The notes below the pieces were generated by a model, which was not told the DNA's origin, made no database searches, and saw nothing but the letters and a program-made list of their open reading frames with translations. This document shows positions 44,260 through 53,468 of a stretch of 64,000 bases of DNA, one piece after another. The DNA is from an uncultured Sphingobacteriales bacterium. Its GTDB lineage: Bacteria; Bacteroidota; Bacteroidia; Chitinophagales; Chitinophagaceae. The translations under genes were made by a program, and so were the position numbers. The stretch covers positions 16,412 through 80,411 of the forward strand of contig CAMLFX010000002.1 of the NCBI GenBank assembly GCA_946479435.1, given 5' to 3'. Position 1 is the first letter of the stretch, and every line of letters starts with the position of its first letter.

Positions 44260-45435
44260 ATGAAAAAAATACAACTGCTTGCCGTGATGCTGCTCCTCCT
44301 GCAATTACCGGTATGCGCCATGAACTTAAGGTATGGAGATACAATCACCATAAGCGAGCCCATTAATGAAGACCTATACATTTCCGGGGGCACGGTTCAC
44401 GTCAATGCTAACATCTATGGAGATCTGGTGATTGCCGGTGGTACAGTGGTAATTCGCGAGAAAGTCTATGGAGATGTTTTGGTAATTGCCGGTAACTGTA
44501 CTATAAGCGATTACATAAGTGAAGATGTACGTTGCATAGGTGGCACTCTATTAATCAATGGAGATATAGGCGAAGACCTCGTTACTGGTGGTGGTGATAT
44601 CCGCATTGCTCCGGGAGGGTTGGTGAAGGGAGATGTGCTGATGGGCGGCGGCAGCCTGGCTATTGAAGGAGATGTACAAGGAAGTGTGCGGGCCTATGGA
44701 GGCACCTTAAACTTTGGAGGCACAGTAGAGAAGAACCTGTTATTTCATGGAGATGCAGCCAATATGGATGGGGCTGTTAATGGCAGCTCAGAGATCGCTG
44801 CTCGCAAGCTCTACCTCGGAGGTCATTCTGTTTTTGGTAAGGACGTGCGCTACTGGACAGAAGGCAATCCGCGTTTCACAGCAAAGGTATTATCAGGACA
44901 TGCCGTATTTGACCCTACTTTGTCGATACCTTCAGGCAAGTGGCAGTACGCAGGTTTCGCCACATTACTGGCCATGCTGGGCTATATGATTGTGGTATTA
45001 ATATTTATTACTATCGCTATATGGCTCTTCCATCGCACTTTTTACAGTGCGGCAGGCTATGCAGATAATCAACCCGGCAAAGCCTTGGGATCAGGCTTTT
45101 TGTTTCTGGTGCTAACACCTTTGATTATTGTGGGTCTGATGATTAGCCTGGTAGGTATCCCGCTGGCGCTCATGCTGTTGATCGGCTATATCAGTCTGTT
45201 ACTGCTTGCCCACGTGATCGCTGCTGTCTTGGCCACTTACTGGCTGGCGTTACGTTATCGTAAGCAGTGGTCAAAAGTGCAATATATATTTATTGCATTG
45301 GGGTTGTTCATCCCCATTAAACTGATTTCACTCATGCCTGTAGCCGGTTGGTTGTTTGCACTAGTGGCAGCAATGCTTTCTTTTGGTGCGATCTGGCGCG
45401 TTGTGAAAAACTATCGCCACCGTCAGACGACTTAG
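44260..45435 (+). CDS. bactofilin-like beta-helix protein with C-terminal membrane domain
   Basis: A 391-residue protein. A signal peptide (about 1-21, LLAVMLLLLQLPVCA) leads into a repetitive region (about 22-190) in which short strands recur roughly every 18-20 residues: EDLYISGGTVHVNANIYGD, LVIAGGTVVIREKVYGD, VLVIAGNCTISDYISED. This is the polymer-forming cytoskeletal (bactofilin) pattern. The last 170 residues hold about four membrane helices. Because of the signal peptide, the beta-helix is predicted outside the cytoplasm, unlike classical bactofilins. It is co-transcribed with the USP at 43399. Its 3' end overlaps the convergent REC-CRP gene by four bases. Confidence 0.78.
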   Translation: MKKIQLLAVMLLLLQLPVCAMNLRYGDTITISEPINEDLYISGGTVHVNANIYGDLVIAGGTVVIREKVYGDVLVIAGNCTISDYISEDVRCIGGTLLINGDIGEDLVTGGGDIRIAPGGLVKGDVLMGGGSLAIEGDVQGSVRAYGGTLNFGGTVEKNLLFHGDAANMDGAVNGSSEIAARKLYLGGHSVFGKDVRYWTEGNPRFTAKVLSGHAVFDPTLSIPSGKWQYAGFATLLAMLGYMIVVLIFITIAIWLFHRTFYSAAGYADNQPGKALGSGFLFLVLTPLIIVGLMISLVGIPLALMLLIGYISLLLLAHVIAAVLATYWLALRYRKQWSKVQYIFIALGLFIPIKLISLMPVAGWLFALVAAMLSFGAIWRVVKNYRHRQTT

Positions 45436-46460
45436 CGGAGTACATGTTCAAGCTTCTGATGGTTAAGTATGGTAATCTTTCCATTGGAAAGACCTATAAT
45501 CTCTTCCTGGCGAAACTCGCTGAGTGTGCGAATCAGGGACTCTGTTGCTGTACCTGCTATACTGGCCAATTCATCGCGACTCATTGCTATGCTGAATGGC
45601 TCTGAAGATACTTTATGATATTTAGTATGTAGGTGCAGCAATGCTGCTGCTACTTTCTGGCGCAGTGTATTATAGGCCATCCCTATGATCTCTGTTTCCT
45701 TTACCTGCAGGCTGAAAGCCATGAGGTCTGCAAATATTTTAATTGCTGCTGGGTGTTGATGTATCATTGTGTCGAAAGCTTTGCGTGGTACCAGCAGTAG
45801 TTCAGCATCATCCATGGCTTCTGCGGTTTCATGGTGAGCAATGCCCTGCAACAGTTCAGTATAGCCCAGGTAATCCCCTTCTCCATAAAGATTAACGGTG
45901 AGTTCCTTTCCATCCTCATGCTGTTTATAAGCTTTTACCATCCCTTTATTCAGGTAATATAGAAACCTTGCTGTACTACCTTCTTTGTAGATCAGTTGCT
46001 TTTTCTTGTATTCTATGCACTCGGCATCCCTAAGTAGCTGACTGAGATAATCGGTATCTGTAGATACTGCACTGGCTGCCGGATAAAGCTGTTGCTGGCG
46101 CTGAAGGCGTACCTCTATAGCTGAAAGCAATTCACTGCCGGAAAATGGCTTGGTGATAAAATCATCCGCGCCAAGGCCCATAGCCTGCCGAAAATCTGCA
46201 TGTTCGGTTTTTGCGGTCAGGAAAATGAGCGGAATATGACTGGTATCGGGTTGTTTACGGAGGATATGGATGACTCCGAACCCATCGATTACCGGCATCA
46301 TGATATCGCAGATGATCAGGTCAGGTTTTTGATTGGCTATACTAGCCAGCCCTTCCTTGCCATTGGTAGCTGTTTGTACCTGATAGCCGGAGAGGGAAAG
46401 CATTTCAGCAATATTTGAGCGGATCTCCTCATTATCCTCGATAATCAGAATGGTAGCCAT
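45432..46460 (-). CDS. response regulator fused to a CRP/FNR-type transcription factor (second copy)
   Basis: A 342-residue paralogue of the protein at 19529-20596, with the same order. The receiver domain has EDN at 8-10, D52 in CDIMMPV, FLTAK and ITKPF. The cNMP-type barrel (GEGDYLGYTELLQGIAHHETAE) and CRP winged helix follow. The recognition helix reads IAGTATESLIRTLSEF and keeps Glu and Arg but has Thr where the first copy has Lys, so binding preference may differ slightly. No histidine kinase is adjacent. Its promoter carries an exact box, suggesting autoregulation or control by the first copy, giving a two-tier circuit as with FixJ-FixK (inference). Confidence 0.88.
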   Translation of the reverse strand: MATILIIEDNEEIRSNIAEMLSLSGYQVQTATNGKEGLASIANQKPDLIICDIMMPVIDGFGVIHILRKQPDTSHIPLIFLTAKTEHADFRQAMGLGADDFITKPFSGSELLSAIEVRLQRQQQLYPAASAVSTDTDYLSQLLRDAECIEYKKKQLIYKEGSTARFLYYLNKGMVKAYKQHEDGKELTVNLYGEGDYLGYTELLQGIAHHETAEAMDDAELLLVPRKAFDTMIHQHPAAIKIFADLMAFSLQVKETEIIGMAYNTLRQKVAAALLHLHTKYHKVSSEPFSIAMSRDELASIAGTATESLIRTLSEFRQEEIIGLSNGKITILNHQKLEHVLR

Positions 46461-46477
46461 AACGCAAAATTTATTTG

Positions 46478-46541
46478 CGAATATAACCGCACCTACACTA
46501 TAGGCAATGATTTGAAGACATGCTAAAACTGACAGTAATCA
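46478..46541 (-). promoter_or_regulatory. boxed promoter of the second REC-CRP gene
   Basis: Exact box TGACAGTAATCA at 46530-46541 (57.5). Degenerate box TGATTTGAAGAC at 46508-46519, 22 bp nearer, keeps the left half. -7 element TATATTCG at 46485-46478. The leader would be about 15 bases. Confidence 0.7.
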
Positions 46542-46642
46542 CTAACCGGAACAGACGAGTCTGTCCGGGAAGAGATATACACTTTTATCTAACACCCATC
46601 TGCCCTTTACAGCTTATTTTCAAGGGAGGATAGCAACGTACT

Positions 46643-48049
46643 TTATCCTACATCCTGCAAAGGTCCTGCAATCTGGAACCTTCCCGATGCTTGAAGGGCT
46701 TTGTAGCCTCCATGAATATCAATCAGTTTTTTAAATCCCCTGGCGCGCAATATTGAGATAAAGATCATAGAGCGGTAGCCTGCGGCGCAGTACACATAGT
46801 AGTATTTGTCTTTGTCGATTATCTCCAGTTTTTCATTGATATCATCCAACGGCAGATTGAGGGCTCCTTCAATATGAGCAACCTGATACTCTATTTTTTT
46901 ACGTACGTCGAGCAGGTGTACCGGGCTGTGCTTCATTAGCTCATACAATTCCTGCGCATTAACTATAGAGATGGAATCTACAGCCTTGCCACTTTTAATC
47001 CAAGTATCCATGCCGCCATGCAGGTATCCCAGGCAATGGTCGTACCCAACTCGGGAAAGGCGCGTGACCGCTTCCGACTCCCGGCCAGGTTCGGCAATTA
47101 ATAGTATCTGTTGGCGGATATCAGGTATAAGTGCTCCTACCCAGGGTGCGAAGCTACCGTCTAGTCCGATATTGATAGCCCCTGCAATATGAGCCTGCGC
47201 AAAAGCTTCCGCATTACGGGTGTCCAGAATCAGTATTAACTCTTCTGAGGCCGCAGCTTCAAAAGCATTGGGTGTAAGAGATTGCATACCACGTCGGATC
47301 ACTTCGTCGAAGCTCTCGTAGCCTTTGCGGTTCATCATTGCATTTTCTGGAAAATAGGTAGGTGGTGCGCCAAGCCCAGTTAGCACCTGGGTAATAAATT
47401 CACTTCGGCTGATATCTGCCAGTGCATAGTTGTTCTTTTTCTGATGTCCCAGGGTGTCAGAAGTTGCGTCACTCATCTGCTTGCCACATGCACTGCCTGC
47501 ACCATGTGCCGGATAGATGATGATGTCATCCGACAGTGGTAATATTTTCTTATGTAGAGAGTCATAAAGGATGCCGGCTAGCTCTTCCTTTGTTTTGCCG
47601 GCAGCTTTTTGCGCCAGGTCGGGCCTCCCAACGTCACCTATAAACAACGTATCTCCGGTGAACAAGGCGATATCTTTACCGAATGCGTCTCGCAGCATGT
47701 AGCAACAGCTTTCCATGGTGTGCCCTGGGGTATGTAATACTACAATGGTGGCCTTTCCCAACGGAAACTCCTGACCGTCTGCAGCCACAATTGCTTTAAA
47801 CTCAGGTTGTGCTGTTGGCCCATAGATGATTGCTGCACCTGTTTTAGCTGACAGGTCAAGATGTCCGGATACAAAATCGGCATGAAAATGCGTTTCCAGC
47901 ACATATTTAATATGCGTGCCCGAGTGCTCAGCTCGGTCTATATAAGGTTGAACCTCCCTTAACGGGTCGATGATGGCTACCTCACCTTCGCTTTCAATAT
48001 AATAAGCGCCTTGCGAGAGGCAACCGGTATAAATCTGTTCTATTTTCAT
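46643..48049 (-). CDS. persulfide dioxygenase-like MBL protein with two rhodanese domains
   Basis: A 468-residue protein from the ATG at 48049 (MKIEQIYTGCLSQGAYYIES). Residues 1-240 are an ETHE1/glyoxalase-II-like domain: ETHFHADFVSGH (about 57-68), HTPGHTMESCCY (about 115) and FTGDTLFIGDVGRPD (about 140). The first rhodanese domain (about 270-360, LILDTRNAEAFAQAHIAGAINIG) lacks an active Cys. The second (about 370-460) has it in YCAAGYRSM. It would oxidise glutathione-type persulfides and handle sulfane sulfur in the cytoplasm. The extra 39 codons upstream are rejected: the promoter lies within them. Confidence 0.88.
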   Translation of the reverse strand: MKIEQIYTGCLSQGAYYIESEGEVAIIDPLREVQPYIDRAEHSGTHIKYVLETHFHADFVSGHLDLSAKTGAAIIYGPTAQPEFKAIVAADGQEFPLGKATIVVLHTPGHTMESCCYMLRDAFGKDIALFTGDTLFIGDVGRPDLAQKAAGKTKEELAGILYDSLHKKILPLSDDIIIYPAHGAGSACGKQMSDATSDTLGHQKKNNYALADISRSEFITQVLTGLGAPPTYFPENAMMNRKGYESFDEVIRRGMQSLTPNAFEAAASEELILILDTRNAEAFAQAHIAGAINIGLDGSFAPWVGALIPDIRQQILLIAEPGRESEAVTRLSRVGYDHCLGYLHGGMDTWIKSGKAVDSISIVNAQELYELMKHSPVHLLDVRKKIEYQVAHIEGALNLPLDDINEKLEIIDKDKYYYVYCAAGYRSMIFISILRARGFKKLIDIHGGYKALQASGRFQIAGPLQDVG

Positions 48050-48079
48050 AATAATTTTATATTTAGCTTCAGCAATGCG

Positions 48080-48144
48080 TAAAATTATCTCAGCACCGTT
48101 TTGCAATCTATGACCCATATCAGTAAGGGAGCTGATTTTCAGCA
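48080..48144 (-). promoter_or_regulatory. boxed promoter of the persulfide dioxygenase gene
   Basis: Exact box TGACCCATATCA at 48111-48122 (36.5) and near box TGATTTTCAGCA at 48133-48144 (58.5), 22 bp apart. The -7 sequence is TAATTTTA at 48087-48080. It places transcription start near 48077 and confirms the ATG at 48049. Confidence 0.75.
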
Positions 48145-48157
48145 GAGTGTGTAACAG

Positions 48158-48221
48158 TGACAGCAAGCATAGCGGGCAATGACCATAATCATATAATACA
48201 GGTTCTAAACAAGTAGTTTTG
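48158..48221 (+). promoter_or_regulatory. boxed promoter of the DUF2892 / P-type ATPase unit
   Basis: Exact box TGACCATAATCA at 48180-48191 (35.5) and near box TGACAGCAAGCA at 48158-48169 (57.5), 22 bp apart. -7 element TAGTTTTG at 48214-48221. Together with the leftward promoter, this 140-bp region holds four box positions. Confidence 0.8.
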
Positions 48222-48239
48222 ATTTATAAAAAAATAATT

Positions 48240-48449
48240 ATGAAAAAGAACATGGGTAGCTTCGACCGGGTAACACGCATTGTGGTTGCCGTTATTATTG
48301 GGTTCCTTTATTTTGGAGGTATCCTTACCGGCACACTTGGTATCATATTGCTGGTGCTAGCTGGTATTTTTCTGCTAACGAGCCTCGTGAGCTTCTGCCC
48401 TTTATATACCCTATTTGGCATTAATACCTGCCCGCGTACCAAAAGTTAG
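48240..48449 (+). CDS. DUF2892 (YgaP-membrane-like) small membrane protein
   Basis: A 69-residue protein starting MKKNMGSFDRVTRIVVAVII. Two membrane helices (about 12-28 and 33-52) are followed by CPLYTLFGINTCP, the DUF2892 signature with two Cys. Members resemble the membrane half of the rhodanese YgaP and occur next to sulfur-transfer genes. Here the persulfide dioxygenase/rhodanese gene is divergent next door. Its stop codon overlaps a possible GTG start of the ATPase. Confidence 0.85.
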   Translation: MKKNMGSFDRVTRIVVAVIIGFLYFGGILTGTLGIILLVLAGIFLLTSLVSFCPLYTLFGINTCPRTKS

Positions 48450-48460
48450 TGTCGGACAGT

Positions 48461-50995
48461 ATGAGCCATCAGAATCCCTTTCCATTCTCTGGCCTGAGTC
48501 TGGCAGAATCAGTTGGCGCCCGCAATAGATATGGAACCAACCGGCTGGAACGCAGCAAGGCATTGGGGTTTTGGCGATCTGCCAGGGAGATTTTTATGGA
48601 ACCAATGTTCCTGTTATTGGTTGCAAGTGCTGTGGTATATTTTTTCGCAGGTGCTGCTGCCGAAGCATGGTTTATGTTAGGCGCTGTTGTGCTGGTGGCG
48701 GCCATTTCTCTATACCAGGACTTACGCAGCCGCCATGCGCTGGAAGCGCTTCAAGCCTTTACACAGCCTTATGCGGCTGTTATTCGCGATGACCGCCTGG
48801 TACGACTTCCCGCTGAAGAGGTAGTCGTGGGTGATTATGTTGTAGCATCAGAAGGAGAGCTCATTATTGCCGATGGTTTCTTACGGCAGGTTAATGATTT
48901 TTCAGTGAATGAATCAATCCTAACCGGGGAGGCTTATAGTGTATTTAAGGATGCTGCCGGACAGGGAGAGCAAGTCTTTAGCGGCACACTAGTGGCTTCC
49001 GGGCAATGTGTATTCGAGGTAAGCGCAGTTGGAATACATACAAGGTTAGGACAAATTGGGCAATCCATCGATACCACCGAAAGTGTAAAGACCCCATTAC
49101 AAATTCAGATACGTTCTTTCGTCAGGAGCATGGCCCTGGCAGGTACTTTTATCTTTCTTTTGATCTGGCTCATCAATTGGCTGCGATCCGAAGACCTCGC
49201 GGAAAGCCTGCTAAGGGGGCTGACTATTGCTATGTCTATATTACCCGAGGAGATTCCGGTCGCTTTTGCCAGCTTTATGGCGCTAGGAGCCTACCGGTTA
49301 ATGCAATTGGGTATTATCGTTAAGCAGACAGCCACAGTGGAAGCGCTTGGGTCTGCAACAGTGTTATGTACCGATAAGACCGGCACGATTACCGAAAACC
49401 GCATGGATGTATATCAATGCTATGTTTTCAGCAGCGAGCATATATATGATAGAGATAGCTTCAATGATCCTGCAGTTGCATCCTTGCTACGTTCGGCAAT
49501 GTGGGCCAGTGAAACAGTACCCTTCGACTCAATGGAACGCGCCCTTCACCAATTGTATGGTGAAATTCATCCCATTGATGAGCGGCCTTTATACCACATG
49601 GCTCATGAGTATCCTTTATCAGGTATACCACCGATGATGACACACGTCTTCGAAAATAATGAAGGACAACGAATTATTGCTTGCAAGGGTGCACCCGAGG
49701 CATTGCTGGCACATTCGGCACTCAGCCCAGAGGAAGTAGAGCGCGTCAAAACTGTTAACAGCAGTTTTGCTCAACAGGGCCTGCGCGTGCTGGCTGTCGG
49801 CACTGCAATTCCTGAAACTACGCTACCAGAAAACCAGGAGGCATTTTCATTCCGGTTCGAAGGACTTATTGCCTTCTACGATCCACCAAAGAAAAACATT
49901 AATCAGGTATTCAGCAGTTTGAAACGAGCAGGCATCAGGGTGAAACTGGTAACAGGCGATAATCCGGAGACTGCCATGGCAATAAGCCGGCAAGCAGGCC
50001 TGTCTGGTTACCAATTAGCAATAAGTGGCCCGGAATTGTCCGAACTGCAAGGCGAAGCCTTTGACAAGGCTGTGCAATCACATACTATATTCTCGCGTAT
50101 TTACCCTGAGCTAAAGTTACGCATAGTTACCAGCCTGGAGCAACAGGGTGAGATTGTTGGCATGACCGGGGATGGCGTTAATGACGGACCTGCCTTGAAA
50201 GCGGCACACATTGGTATTGCTATGGGCGCCAGGGGTTCTGAGATCGCAAAGTCGGCAGCCTCATTGATTCTTACTGATGATGACCTTGGCAGAATGATAG
50301 ATGCCGTAGCAATGGGGCGGCGCATTTATACCAATCTGAAAAAAGCCATACAGTATATTATTTCCATTCATATTCCAATCATCCTAACCGTTGCTATTCC
50401 TTCGGTGTTGGGATGGGTATATCCAGCCATCTTCACCCCGGTACATGTTATCTTTCTCGAGCTGATCATGGGCCCTACCTGTTCCATCATTTACGAACGC
50501 GAACCCAGCGAACCTAATAGTATGGAGCAACCGCCCAGACCTGCAAGCAAAACTTTTTTCAGCCTGCGGGAGCTTGCCATTAGTATCTGCCAGGGATTGG
50601 GAATTACTGCTGCTACGCTGCTTATATACTTGTATGGCGTCAAACATCAGTACAGTGAAGATCTGATACGTTCAATGGTCTTCAGCACCCTGATTTTTGC
50701 TAATATATTTCTGACGCTGGTAAACCGTTCATTTTACTATTCTGTAATCACCACTTTACATTATAAAAACAGTTTGCTGCTGGCCATGCTTGGCCTTACC
50801 ACGATAATGCTGTTAGCCCTCCTGTATGTACCTGTCCTCTCGCATTTCTTCCGGTTGGTGCCGCTGGGCATAGGCCCGCTTGCTCTTTGCCTGTTTGCAG
50901 CTATAATTGCCGTCGGAATTTTCGAGGGTTATAAATTCCTCAAACGCAGAAAGCACAGACTAATCATTGCTGACAGCAATCAGGCCAAAAGTTGA
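48461..50995 (+). CDS. P-type II cation-transporting ATPase
   Basis: An 844-residue P-type ATPase from the ATG at 48461 (MSHQNPFPFSGLSLAESVGARN); a GTG at 48449, overlapping the previous stop, is the alternative. TGEA (about 165), SILPEEIPVAFASFM in helix 4 (PEEIP rather than PEGLP), CTDKTGTITENRMDV (phosphorylated Asp), CKGAPEAL and TGDGVNDGPALKAAHIG are present. It is a Ca/Mn/Mg-type pump by overall layout, but the PEEIP helix 4 and shortened nucleotide domain make it a distinct subgroup, so the ion is uncertain. It is co-transcribed with DUF2892. Its last codons contain the activator boxes of the PEP synthase gene. Confidence 0.88.
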   Translation: MSHQNPFPFSGLSLAESVGARNRYGTNRLERSKALGFWRSAREIFMEPMFLLLVASAVVYFFAGAAAEAWFMLGAVVLVAAISLYQDLRSRHALEALQAFTQPYAAVIRDDRLVRLPAEEVVVGDYVVASEGELIIADGFLRQVNDFSVNESILTGEAYSVFKDAAGQGEQVFSGTLVASGQCVFEVSAVGIHTRLGQIGQSIDTTESVKTPLQIQIRSFVRSMALAGTFIFLLIWLINWLRSEDLAESLLRGLTIAMSILPEEIPVAFASFMALGAYRLMQLGIIVKQTATVEALGSATVLCTDKTGTITENRMDVYQCYVFSSEHIYDRDSFNDPAVASLLRSAMWASETVPFDSMERALHQLYGEIHPIDERPLYHMAHEYPLSGIPPMMTHVFENNEGQRIIACKGAPEALLAHSALSPEEVERVKTVNSSFAQQGLRVLAVGTAIPETTLPENQEAFSFRFEGLIAFYDPPKKNINQVFSSLKRAGIRVKLVTGDNPETAMAISRQAGLSGYQLAISGPELSELQGEAFDKAVQSHTIFSRIYPELKLRIVTSLEQQGEIVGMTGDGVNDGPALKAAHIGIAMGARGSEIAKSAASLILTDDDLGRMIDAVAMGRRIYTNLKKAIQYIISIHIPIILTVAIPSVLGWVYPAIFTPVHVIFLELIMGPTCSIIYEREPSEPNSMEQPPRPASKTFFSLRELAISICQGLGITAATLLIYLYGVKHQYSEDLIRSMVFSTLIFANIFLTLVNRSFYYSVITTLHYKNSLLLAMLGLTTIMLLALLYVPVLSHFFRLVPLGIGPLALCLFAAIIAVGIFEGYKFLKRRKHRLIIADSNQAKS

Positions 50996-51035
50996 TAGCA
51001 GTCATAGATGCTGATACACAGTATGGATAGCTTTG
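50971..51035 (+). promoter_or_regulatory. boxed promoter of PEP synthase
   Basis: Two exact boxes, TGACAGCAATCA at 50971-50982 and TGATAGCAGTCA at 50993-51004, stand 22 bp apart. -7 element TAGCTTTG at 51028-51035. Distances are 58.5 and 36.5. The first box lies wholly inside the ATPase coding sequence, and the second covers its stop. Confidence 0.88.
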
Positions 51036-51063
51036 TTTTTTCATCATAGAAAACAATCGCAGT

Positions 51064-53445
51064 ATGGATCCGTATATACTTTTGTTCAAGGAAATCTCAC
51101 TAAAAGATATTGCTTCAGTTGGCGGCAAAAATGCCTCACTTGGCGAACTGCATCAGACTTTGTCTGATGCTGGCATTTTAGTCCCGGAAGGCTTTGCACT
51201 TACGGCTGCTGCTTATCGCGCCTTCCTGCAATATAATGGGCTGGAAACAAAACTGCGTGCACAACTACAAATGCTGGATACGATAGGCATGAATAATCTT
51301 CCTGCCATAGGTTCAGCCTGCAGAGCTTTAATTAAGGAAAGTATATTGCCGCCTACGATAGAAGACGCTCTGCTACCTGCACTGAAGGTGCTTCTAGATA
51401 GCGACTCTACAGCGCCGGTAGCCGTTCGCAGCAGTGCTACTGCTGAGGATCTGCCGGACGCAAGCTTTGCCGGGCAGCATGATTCCTTTCTGAATATCAG
51501 AGGCATTAAAGCAATTGTGGAAGCGGTGCACCATTGCTATGTGTCCCTGTTCAACGACCGGGCAATCAAGTACAGGGTGGATAATGGATTTGATCATCTG
51601 TCAGTACAGTTGTCGGTGGGTATCCAGCGTATGGTCCGATCCGATAAAGGCGCTGCAGGTGTAGCCTTTACCATAGACCCTGAAAATGGACACCAGCAAC
51701 TCATTTACCTGACTGGAGCCTGGGGCCTGGGTGAAGCAGTAGTACAAGGAGTTGTTAATCCCGACGAATATTATTTTTTCAAGCCTGCATTGAAGGAAGG
51801 ACGCAGGCCTATGATATACCACCGTGCAGGTGCCAAAGAGCACATGATGATCTTTGGAGAGGGCGCAGGAGGTGCTGCATCTGTCACGTTGGTGCCTACA
51901 CCGGATAACTTGCGTGGACAACTCACCTTAAATACAGAGGAAGCCCTGCAACTGGCGCGTTGGTGCGCACTTATCGAAACGCATTATGGACGTGCTATGG
52001 ATATAGAATGGGCCAAAGACGGAATAAACGGGAAGCTTTACATTCTACAAGCGCGACCTGAGACCGCTATGCGTAAAACGGTGACTACTACCCTTCGCAC
52101 TTACGTGGTACATACTGATTCACCTCCTATTTGCAGCGGTAAAGCGGTAGGCAAATCCGTGGTTAGCGGGCGCGTATGCATCGTGAACTCTCTGGCCGAT
52201 TCAGGAAAAGTGCAAGTTGGTGATATTATTGTGGCAGACAGTACCAACCCTGACTGGAATGCATTATTACGTAAGGCTGTTAGTATTGTTACTAATAAGG
52301 GCGGCCGTACCAGTCATGCTTCTATTGTTGCACGCGAGCTGGGTATTCCTGCCGTAGTAGGCACTCTGGATGCTACCAGCAAGCTGAAAGATGGCGATGT
52401 GATTACTGTTTCCTGCGCCGCCGGTGACAGCGGTTATGTATATGCCGGAAAGATTGACTGGGAAGAACAAGAAACAAACCTGGAGGACAAAACCCTTACC
52501 CGCACCAAACCCATGTTTATACTGGCAGACCCAGATAAGGCACTGGCCTTGTCCCGTTACCCAAATGAAGGTGTAGGCTTGCTGCGCATGGAGTTTATCA
52601 TCAGCAATCAGATACAAGTGCACCCCATGGCATTGGTGCAGTATGACCTGCTCCCCGAATCCGCGGATAAAAAACTGATCGCCGGGCTATGCTTCGGATA
52701 TAGTGATAAGAAACGCTATTTTGTCGATAAGCTTTCTGAATCCATCGCGCTGGTTGCAGCAGCATTCTATCCCAAGGACGTTATCATTCGTATGAGTGAT
52801 TTCAAGACCAATGAATATGCACAGTTAATTGGCGGTAAATATTTTGAACCGGAGGAGGAGAACCCGATGTTAGGCTTCCGCGGTGCAAGCCGTTATTATA
52901 ATCCGCGATATAAAGATGCATTTGGCCTGGAATGTGCCGCTGTTAAAGTGGTGCGCGAGGATATGAAACTAACGAATGTAAAAGTGATGATTCCTTTTTG
53001 TAGAACAGTTGCAGAGGGGAAAAAAGTACTGGAAGTCATGCAATCCTTCGGTTTGGAAAAGGGGAAAGACGGACTGGAAGTATATGTGATGGCAGAGATA
53101 CCCAGCAATGTAATCCTGGCAGATCAATTTGCAGACATCTTTGATGGATTTTCTATCGGCTCCAATGATCTGACTCAACTAACGCTGGGGCTCGACCGGG
53201 ATTCTGCAATAGTGAGCGACTTATTTGATGAGAACGATGAGGCGGTCAAGCAACTGCTGGCACAAGTAATACGTGTCGCCAAGTCGAAAGGCAGGCGAAT
53301 AGGCCTCTGCGGCCAGGCGCCAAGTGATTTCCCTGACTTCTCGAAGTTTTTAGTCGAACAGGGTATTGATTCTATATCATTTAATGCCGATGCACTTGTA
53401 CGTGGCATAGAAAATATCCGACAGGCTGAACTGCACGGAAATTGA
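51064..53445 (+). CDS. ppsA: phosphoenolpyruvate synthase
   Basis: A 793-residue enzyme, the size of E. coli PpsA. The N-terminal ATP-grasp domain has GGKNASLGEL (about 21), VRSSATAEDLPDASFAGQHDSFLN (landmarks SSATAEDLP, SFAGQ) and DIEWAKDG. The phospho-His domain has GGRTSHASIVARELGIPAVVGT (His about 423). The C-terminal PEP-binding barrel has GFSIGSNDLTQLTLGLDRDS and LCGQAPSDF, where the catalytic Cys sits. It converts pyruvate and ATP to PEP, AMP and phosphate, supporting gluconeogenesis from fermentation products. PpsA is also a typical Anr/FNR target in Pseudomonas. It has a strong boxed promoter and is followed by DUF3788. Confidence 0.93.
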   Translation: MDPYILLFKEISLKDIASVGGKNASLGELHQTLSDAGILVPEGFALTAAAYRAFLQYNGLETKLRAQLQMLDTIGMNNLPAIGSACRALIKESILPPTIEDALLPALKVLLDSDSTAPVAVRSSATAEDLPDASFAGQHDSFLNIRGIKAIVEAVHHCYVSLFNDRAIKYRVDNGFDHLSVQLSVGIQRMVRSDKGAAGVAFTIDPENGHQQLIYLTGAWGLGEAVVQGVVNPDEYYFFKPALKEGRRPMIYHRAGAKEHMMIFGEGAGGAASVTLVPTPDNLRGQLTLNTEEALQLARWCALIETHYGRAMDIEWAKDGINGKLYILQARPETAMRKTVTTTLRTYVVHTDSPPICSGKAVGKSVVSGRVCIVNSLADSGKVQVGDIIVADSTNPDWNALLRKAVSIVTNKGGRTSHASIVARELGIPAVVGTLDATSKLKDGDVITVSCAAGDSGYVYAGKIDWEEQETNLEDKTLTRTKPMFILADPDKALALSRYPNEGVGLLRMEFIISNQIQVHPMALVQYDLLPESADKKLIAGLCFGYSDKKRYFVDKLSESIALVAAAFYPKDVIIRMSDFKTNEYAQLIGGKYFEPEEENPMLGFRGASRYYNPRYKDAFGLECAAVKVVREDMKLTNVKVMIPFCRTVAEGKKVLEVMQSFGLEKGKDGLEVYVMAEIPSNVILADQFADIFDGFSIGSNDLTQLTLGLDRDSAIVSDLFDENDEAVKQLLAQVIRVAKSKGRRIGLCGQAPSDFPDFSKFLVEQGIDSISFNADALVRGIENIRQAELHGN

Positions 53446-53468
53446 TGCCTATCTATTAATTTCAGCCG

